DNA of 39,701 nucleotides from Planctomycetota bacterium (GTDB lineage: Bacteria > Planctomycetota > UBA1135 > UBA2386), in the NCBI GenBank assembly GCA_027621295.1, contig JAQCBR010000022.1:1-39701 (forward strand), in the 5' to 3' direction. Made by a program: the position numbers and the translations under genes. Positions 35,453 through 39,701 of this stretch are shown in pieces. The notes beneath the pieces were generated by a model. It made no database searches and had not been told where the DNA came from. It saw only the letters and a program-made list of their open reading frames with translations. How positions within the stretch are numbered: position 1 is the first letter of the stretch; every line of letters starts with the position of its first letter.

Positions 35453-36529
35453 TCAGAACGGCGAGCTGGCGAGCCAGTCGTCGGAGGCGAAGACCAGGTC
35501 CACCCGGCCCTGCATCGCTTCCATCATCACCTGGCGGACCGCCTGCTGGTCATCGTCGAACATCACCAGGATGTGGCTGGCGCGGACCTGCTCGGCGCCG
35601 TCCTTGTCCTCGTGGGACGCGACCTGGATCAGGTGGTAGCCGAAGCCGCTCTGCACGACGGCCGAGCGCGCGCCGACCTTGGTCTGGAACGCGGCCATCT
35701 CGAACATCGGGTCCATCATGCCGCGGCGGAAGAAGCCGAGGTCACCGCCCTGCGAGGAGCTCGGGCACTGCGAGTGCTTCTTCGCGACCTCGCCGAACTC
35801 CGCGCCGCCGGCGAGGAGATTCTCGAGCTCATCGATCTTCTGGCGGGCGGGGCCGGCCTCTTCGCGGAAGCGGGCGAGTGCCGCCTTCTGGACGACCAGG
35901 GCGCGCATCGCGTCCTTCCGGTTCTGCGCCTCGGGCGTGTCCCCCGGGCGGCTCGCGAAGTAGTCGAACACCTGCTGGAACTCCTTCTCGGTGATCGCTT
36001 GGCCGTTGACGGTCGCGATCGCGCCCTCGGGCATCGCGTCGTCGTCGGTCGCCACGCGGGCGCCGCCGGCCTTCGCGGGAGCGGACGCCATCGGGCGCGG
36101 GTTCGCGTTGCCCGTCGCCTGGACCTCCGGCTTCGGAATCGCCTCGACGCCGAGGTCCAGCGTCCGGGCGGTCATCGCTCGACCGGCGAGGAACGGGCGC
36201 GCCCGCGTCGGGAAGCCGCCGGCCTCGGCCATGCCGCGTGCCGCCGCGAGTTCGGCCTTCGCGCGCTCCAGCTGCGACCGGAGCTCGTCGACCCGGTCGA
36301 TCTCAGCGGGCTTGACCGGGTCCTGCTTCGCCGGCTCCTGCTCGGTCCCGGCCTTCGCTCCACCGTCCGTCTTCGCGGGGATGACCCCCTTCACGGATCC
36401 GTCCTTGTTGAGCTCGATGGTCCGGCCGACCTTGATCCCGCCGGAGCCCTGCTGGCCCTGCTGGGCGGTCGCGGGCGCTGCGGCGAGGACGAGAAGCGGC
36501 AGGAAGGGGGTGAGGAGCTTGGTTCCCAT
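35453..36529 (-). CDS. Exported PpiC/SurA-type peptidylprolyl isomerase
   Basis: A 358-residue periplasmic folding factor. Signal peptide at about 1-22 (LLTPFLPLLVLAAAPATAQ). A long linker with a coiled-coil-like stretch (VDELRSQLERAKAELAAARG) follows, then a SurA-N-like segment AIATVNGQAITEKEFQQVFDYF and a parvulin domain: NLLAGGAEFGEVAKKHSQCPSSSQGGDLGFFRRGMMDPMFEMAAFQTKVG and VQSGFGYHLIQVASHEDK. After it comes RASHILVMFDDDQQA, the element that normally opens a parvulin domain, so a second, truncated parvulin unit or a permuted order is possible. ATG 36529 is chosen for the signal peptide; an in-frame ATG at 36568 would add 13 residues. Confidence 0.87.
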   Translation of the reverse strand: MGTKLLTPFLPLLVLAAAPATAQQGQQGSGGIKVGRTIELNKDGSVKGVIPAKTDGGAKAGTEQEPAKQDPVKPAEIDRVDELRSQLERAKAELAAARGMAEAGGFPTRARPFLAGRAMTARTLDLGVEAIPKPEVQATGNANPRPMASAPAKAGGARVATDDDAMPEGAIATVNGQAITEKEFQQVFDYFASRPGDTPEAQNRKDAMRALVVQKAALARFREEAGPARQKIDELENLLAGGAEFGEVAKKHSQCPSSSQGGDLGFFRRGMMDPMFEMAAFQTKVGARSAVVQSGFGYHLIQVASHEDKDGAEQVRASHILVMFDDDQQAVRQVMMEAMQGRVDLVFASDDWLASSPF

Positions 36530-36673
36530 GGTGAGGCATCGGGCCCGTGCGGGCCGGGTTGGAGTCATGAAACCGGGGGGCGTCGGATGGCGCAAGGTCG
36601 CCCCCGGGGGCGGCCTCCGACGAACGCGGCCTCGGATCCCTCCAGCGGGACCCGGCGGCCGGGGGGAGATCCT

Positions 36674-36702
36674 CCCCGATCCCCTGGATCGGTCGATCGG
36701 GG
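36674..36702. repeat. 8-bp inverted repeat in the gap between isomerase and lipoprotein genes
   Basis: CCCCGATC and GATCGGGG are perfect inverted copies separated by 13 nt, downstream of the minus-strand lipoprotein gene. No T-tract follows on either strand, so a terminator role is weak; it could also be an operator for the isomerase gene. Confidence 0.35.
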
Positions 36703-36769
36703 CGTCGCGGGCAAGCCGGATCGAGGAACTTGTCGAGCCAGGGGCCGCCCCTGCCCCGGCGGAGTCCGA

Positions 36770-37657
36770 TCAGAACAGCTGCTCGACGTAGAACGAGACC
36801 CCTGCGCCGGTCTCGTCGGCGGGGTCCGATCCAGGCCAGGGTCCGGGGGTGGGCAGCGGGCCGATCCGGTTGCCGATCGTCACGTGGACCCGGGTGTCGG
36901 CGTCCACCTCCCAGCCGACCTCGACGCGGAAGTCCGGCTGCGATTCGGCGTACGCATGGGCCACGGCGACGCGGACCGTCGTCCGCTCGGCGACGGCCAG
37001 ATCCAGCCGCAGCCGGACCCGCTCGGCGGACGACAGCGCGTGGAAGCCCCGGTATCGGTAGCCGAGCTCGAGCCCGGACGCGGGGTCCGAGGCCCGCACC
37101 CGGACCGCCAGGCGGCCGCGGTCCTCGGCGGACGCCGCATCGGAGCGGTCCGCTCGGAACGGGTCGTGGCTGCGGCAGAGCTCGTCGAGCGTGATCTCGG
37201 CGTCCCGTGAGATCGGCAGCTCCCGCAGCGCGTCCCGGAGCGGGCCGCGGAGCATCGTCGGGCCGAGCGCATCGAGCTGGTCGGCGCGCGCCTCGGCCCG
37301 CCTCTCGTCGGCTCGCAGCGACAGCGCGGCGTCGCACTCCCGCATCGAGTAGGAGCCCAGCCGCAGCTCGCCGAAGCCGCGCGCCATCCGCCGACGGTTC
37401 TCGGTGACCAACCCCTGCGCGAAGCGCATCGCGCTGCGTCGGAGAGGGTCCTCGATCCGCGACACCGACGCGTCCTCCAGCTGTCCGTGTCGCTGGAGCT
37501 GGAGTCCGGGTGCGTGGGACTCGGTCCAGAGCGCGCGCGGAGTCGCGCGCTCGCCGGGCAGCGGTTCCGGTCCCCGGCCGGTCGCCACTCCCGTGCACGC
37601 TGGCAGCGCGGCCGCGCCGAGCGCGAGCAGGAGTTCGGTGAGGCGACGGCTGCGCAT
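36770..37657 (-). CDS. Predicted lipoprotein with beta-rich C-terminus
   Basis: A 295-residue protein of unknown family. The N-terminus is a lipoprotein signal (RRLTELLLALGAAALPACTG) with the lipobox Cys near residue 21. The centre is helical and Arg-rich (MRFAQGLVTENRRRMARGF, LRADERRAEARADQLDALG). The last 100 residues alternate as amphipathic strands (LELGYRYRGFHAL, VRLRLDLAVAERTTVRVAVAHAY, FRVEVGWEVDADTRVHVTIGNRIG) and the chain ends in GVSFYVEQLF, a terminal Phe as in outer-membrane barrel proteins. Five or so strands are too few for a barrel alone. ATG 37657 is chosen over an upstream ATG because the lipoprotein signal begins there. Confidence 0.78.
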   Translation of the reverse strand: MRSRRLTELLLALGAAALPACTGVATGRGPEPLPGERATPRALWTESHAPGLQLQRHGQLEDASVSRIEDPLRRSAMRFAQGLVTENRRRMARGFGELRLGSYSMRECDAALSLRADERRAEARADQLDALGPTMLRGPLRDALRELPISRDAEITLDELCRSHDPFRADRSDAASAEDRGRLAVRVRASDPASGLELGYRYRGFHALSSAERVRLRLDLAVAERTTVRVAVAHAYAESQPDFRVEVGWEVDADTRVHVTIGNRIGPLPTPGPWPGSDPADETGAGVSFYVEQLF

Positions 37658-37940
37658 GCACGCGTGACATCGGATCGCCGTGATCCAGGCAGCCTGCACA
37701 GGCCCTGCTGTCGTCCCGGCGCGGGACCGACGGTGTCACGTGCAGCCAAGACGTCCGATACCAGTGGGCGAGCGGGTCCACGTCCCATGTCCAGGCGTTG
37801 TTCCTGCCCGTGCTCCGGTGCCACCGTTGCAGCGATCGCACCTCTGAGCTTGTCCCTCGCGAAGGGGAAGCGGATCGTGGCTCTCCAGGTTCGGCGACAG
37901 TCGCGCGCGTCCGGATGCCGATCCAACGGAGACAATCGAG
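37658..37940. other. Divergent intergenic region
   Basis: About 280 nt between the lipoprotein gene and the SDR gene. It should hold both promoters. A GGAGA Shine-Dalgarno lies 8 nt before ATG 37941; I see no RNA fold, repeat or small gene. Confidence 0.5.
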
Positions 37941-38693
37941 ATGCCAGCGAAGACCAGTGGAACGATCGTCGTCGTCGGCGCCTCGTCGGGGATCGGTGCC
38001 GAGCTCGCGCGCCGCTTGGCGCACGAGGCCCGTCCCGTCGCCGTACTCGCACGGCGCGGGGACGAGCTCGACGCGCTCTGCGCGTCGATCGAGGACAAGG
38101 TCGGCACGACGCGGGCGCACGCCTACGTGCACGACGTCACCGATACGGGCTCCGTCGAACCGCTGTTCGAGCGGATCGAGGCGGAGCTCGGCCCCGTGGA
38201 CGAACTCCACTACGTCGCCGGCGTGATGCCCGAGGTCGGGATCGACGAGTTCCCGACCGACCGCGACGAGCAGATGCTGCGGATCAACGCGCTCGGCTGC
38301 ATGGCGTGGTCGAACGCGGCCGCGCGTCGCTTCCTCGCACGACGGGCCGGCCACATCGTCGCGATCACCAGCGTGGCCGGCGACCGCGGTCGGATGGACC
38401 GTCCCGGCTACAACGCATCCAAGGCGGCCCAGGACACGCACCTCGAGGCGCTGCGCAACCGGCTCTGGCGGCACGGCATCCGCGTGACCACGGTGCGTGC
38501 GGGGCCGGTTCGCACCCCGATGACCGAAGGCCTCGAGGTTCCGCTGCCGATCTCCGCCGAGAGCTGCGCGAAGGCGGTCGTCCGCGCGCGCGACCGCGGC
38601 CGCGCGATCGTCTACGTCCCCGGAGTCTGGCGGCCGATCATGTTCGTGATCCGGCACCTGCCGTCCTTCCTGTTCCGGAGGATGAAGCTCTGA
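37941..38693 (+). CDS. SDR family oxidoreductase, possibly DprE2-like
   Basis: A 250-residue short-chain dehydrogenase with the cofactor motif VVVGASSGIGAELARRL (about 10-26), a YVAGVM segment in place of NNAG, catalytic Ser and YNASKAAQDTHLEAL, and RVTTVRAGPVRTPMTEG. The C-terminus, IVYVPGVWRPIMFVIRHLPSFLFRRMKL, is a hydrophobic-basic tail that suits membrane association, as in the keto-reductase DprE2 partner of DprE1. Its stop overlaps the start of the downstream DprE1-like flavoprotein gene (TGATG), which supports a paired oxidation-reduction of a polyprenyl-linked or other sugar. The pairing is inference; the SDR fold is certain. Confidence 0.85.
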   Translation: MPAKTSGTIVVVGASSGIGAELARRLAHEARPVAVLARRGDELDALCASIEDKVGTTRAHAYVHDVTDTGSVEPLFERIEAELGPVDELHYVAGVMPEVGIDEFPTDRDEQMLRINALGCMAWSNAAARRFLARRAGHIVAITSVAGDRGRMDRPGYNASKAAQDTHLEALRNRLWRHGIRVTTVRAGPVRTPMTEGLEVPLPISAESCAKAVVRARDRGRAIVYVPGVWRPIMFVIRHLPSFLFRRMKL

Positions 38694-39701
38694 TGGCGGG
38701 CGTGCCGTGGCAGCGCGAGCCGGTGCGCGGATGGGGGATGGCGGTCGGCGATGCGGCCGACGTGTTCCGCCCCCGCGACGCCGAGCAGATCGCCGACGCG
38801 CTGTCGGAGAAGCACGGACCCGGCGGTCTCGCGCTCCGGGGCAGCGGCTGCAGCTACGGCGACGCCGCGACCAACGACGGCGGCCGCGTGCTCGACCTGT
38901 CGGCGATGAACCGGATCCTCGCCTTCGACCAGGACACCGGCGTCGCCCGCGTCGAGCCGGGCGTGCGCATCCGCGACCTGTGGCGCCACGCGATCCCGCA
39001 CGGCTACTGGCCCGCGGTCGTGCCCGGGACCATGCAGGTGTCGATGGGCGGCGCCGCGTCGATGAACATCCATGGCAAGAACGCGTTCGCGGTCGGCACG
39101 TTCGGCGACCACGTCCAGTCGTTCCGGCTGGTGACGCCCGGCGGGGACCTCCTCGACTGCAGCCGCGAACAGAACGCCGACGTGTTCCACGCGGCGATCT
39201 CCGGCTTCGGGATGCTCGGTGCGTTCACCGAGCTGACGGTCAAGCTCAAGAAGGTGCACAGCGGTCGGCTCCGCGTCTGGGGGATCCCGATGCGGAGCCT
39301 GGAGGACGGGCTGTCGATCCTCGAGGACCTGCGCGGACGCGCCGACTACCTGGTCGGTTGGTGTGACCTGCACGCGCGCGGTGCGGGCCTCGGTCGCGGG
39401 GTGATGCACCGCGCGGACCAGTACGGTCCCGGCGAGGACCCCGAGGGCGAGGCCCTGCTCCCGGCCGAACGCCAGGACGTGCCGTCGACGCTGTTCGGCG
39501 TGGTGCCCAAGGGCTGGATCTGGCCGGGCATGTGGTGCGCGTTCCACTTCGGCATGGTGCCCTTCGTCAACGCGATGAAGTACCGTGCGGGCTTCGCCGA
39601 GGGCCTCGCGTCGCCCTACCCGCAGACGCATGGTGCGTTCCACTTCCTGCTCGACTACGTGCCGCGCTGGCAGTGGATGGTCCGGCCGGGCGGACTGATC
39701 C
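38693..39701 (+). CDS. DprE1-like FAD-binding oxidoreductase (partial, cut by window end)
   Basis: The 336 visible residues form the FAD-binding (PCMH/VAO-type) domain and the start of the substrate domain. Evidence: ALRGSGCSYGDAATNDGG, MNRILAFDQDTGVARVEPGVRIRDLW, WPAVVPGTMQVSMGGAASMNIHGKNAFAVGTFGDHVQSFRLVTPGG, ADVFHAAISGFGMLGAFTELTVKLKKV, and FHFLLDYVPRWQWMVRPGG at the edge. The HGKN and the GxFGxHVxS elements are those of decaprenylphosphoryl-ribose 2'-oxidase DprE1, although the wider family contains other sugar oxidases such as D-arabinono-lactone oxidases. The reading frame is open to the window's last base, so the C-terminus is missing. The start overlaps the SDR stop by 1 nt. Confidence 0.87.
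   Translation, partial: MAGVPWQREPVRGWGMAVGDAADVFRPRDAEQIADALSEKHGPGGLALRGSGCSYGDAATNDGGRVLDLSAMNRILAFDQDTGVARVEPGVRIRDLWRHAIPHGYWPAVVPGTMQVSMGGAASMNIHGKNAFAVGTFGDHVQSFRLVTPGGDLLDCSREQNADVFHAAISGFGMLGAFTELTVKLKKVHSGRLRVWGIPMRSLEDGLSILEDLRGRADYLVGWCDLHARGAGLGRGVMHRADQYGPGEDPEGEALLPAERQDVPSTLFGVVPKGWIWPGMWCAFHFGMVPFVNAMKYRAGFAEGLASPYPQTHGAFHFLLDYVPRWQWMVRPGGLI

Overview
The window is a gene-dense, high-G+C (roughly 70 percent by eye) chromosomal segment of a Gram-negative bacterium, most likely a deep-branching planctomycete. The pointers are a DUF1592/DUF1588-type cytochrome c protein paired with a Tat-exported DUF1552 protein, a SUMF1-fold secreted protein, a long exported protein built of 'ELWxTDGTxxGT' repeats with a disulfide-type C-terminal domain common in that phylum, a membrane Ser/Thr kinase with TPR-like tail, and KdsA (Kdo, hence LPS). 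About 31 protein genes, one tRNA and one riboswitch can be supported. I see no phage, insertion sequence or CRISPR array.

Layout. 1-1664: a COG0523 (YciC/CobW-type) GTPase metallochaperone and tRNA-Gly(CCC), both minus strand. 1760-6824: a minus-strand operon of a Cys-type LRR protein, a DUF1592 cytochrome c protein and a DUF1552 protein. 6931-8197: a cobalamin riboswitch followed by a secreted protein. 8250-9430: a damaged AAA/DUF4143 ATPase gene with an in-frame stop. 9631-12357: a minus-strand operon of two histone-deacetylase-family hydrolases and a LON-domain protein. 12501-15437: the repeat protein. 15454-19059: a minus-strand operon of lipid kinase, KdsA and Ser/Thr kinase. 19131-20510: convergent RmlD-like reductase and RmlC-like epimerase. 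20620-23863: SUMF1-fold protein and HD-GYP response regulator. 24062-29220: plus-strand run of RluA-type pseudouridine synthase, aldolase/dehydrogenase fusion, ABC ATPase and permease. 29288-34034: plus-strand propionyl-CoA carboxylase cluster (epimerase, carboxyltransferase, biotin carboxylase, biotin carrier, lipoprotein). 34063-35309: an RdgC homologue divided between two overlapping genes. 35453-37657: PpiC/SurA-type isomerase and a lipoprotein. 37941-end: an SDR and a DprE1-like flavoprotein, cut by the window edge.

The most interesting items are (i) the cobalamin riboswitch controlling an exported protein with no transporter beside it, (ii) the two-gene split RdgC, and (iii) an 11-bp tandem repeat resembling a DnaA-box doublet between two divergent genes. 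Methylmalonyl-CoA epimerase plus propionyl-CoA carboxylase feed the B12-dependent methylmalonyl-CoA mutase step, so a cobalamin-responsive gene in the same neighbourhood is biologically coherent, although the mutase itself is not here. Several genes start with TTG behind a good Shine-Dalgarno sequence.
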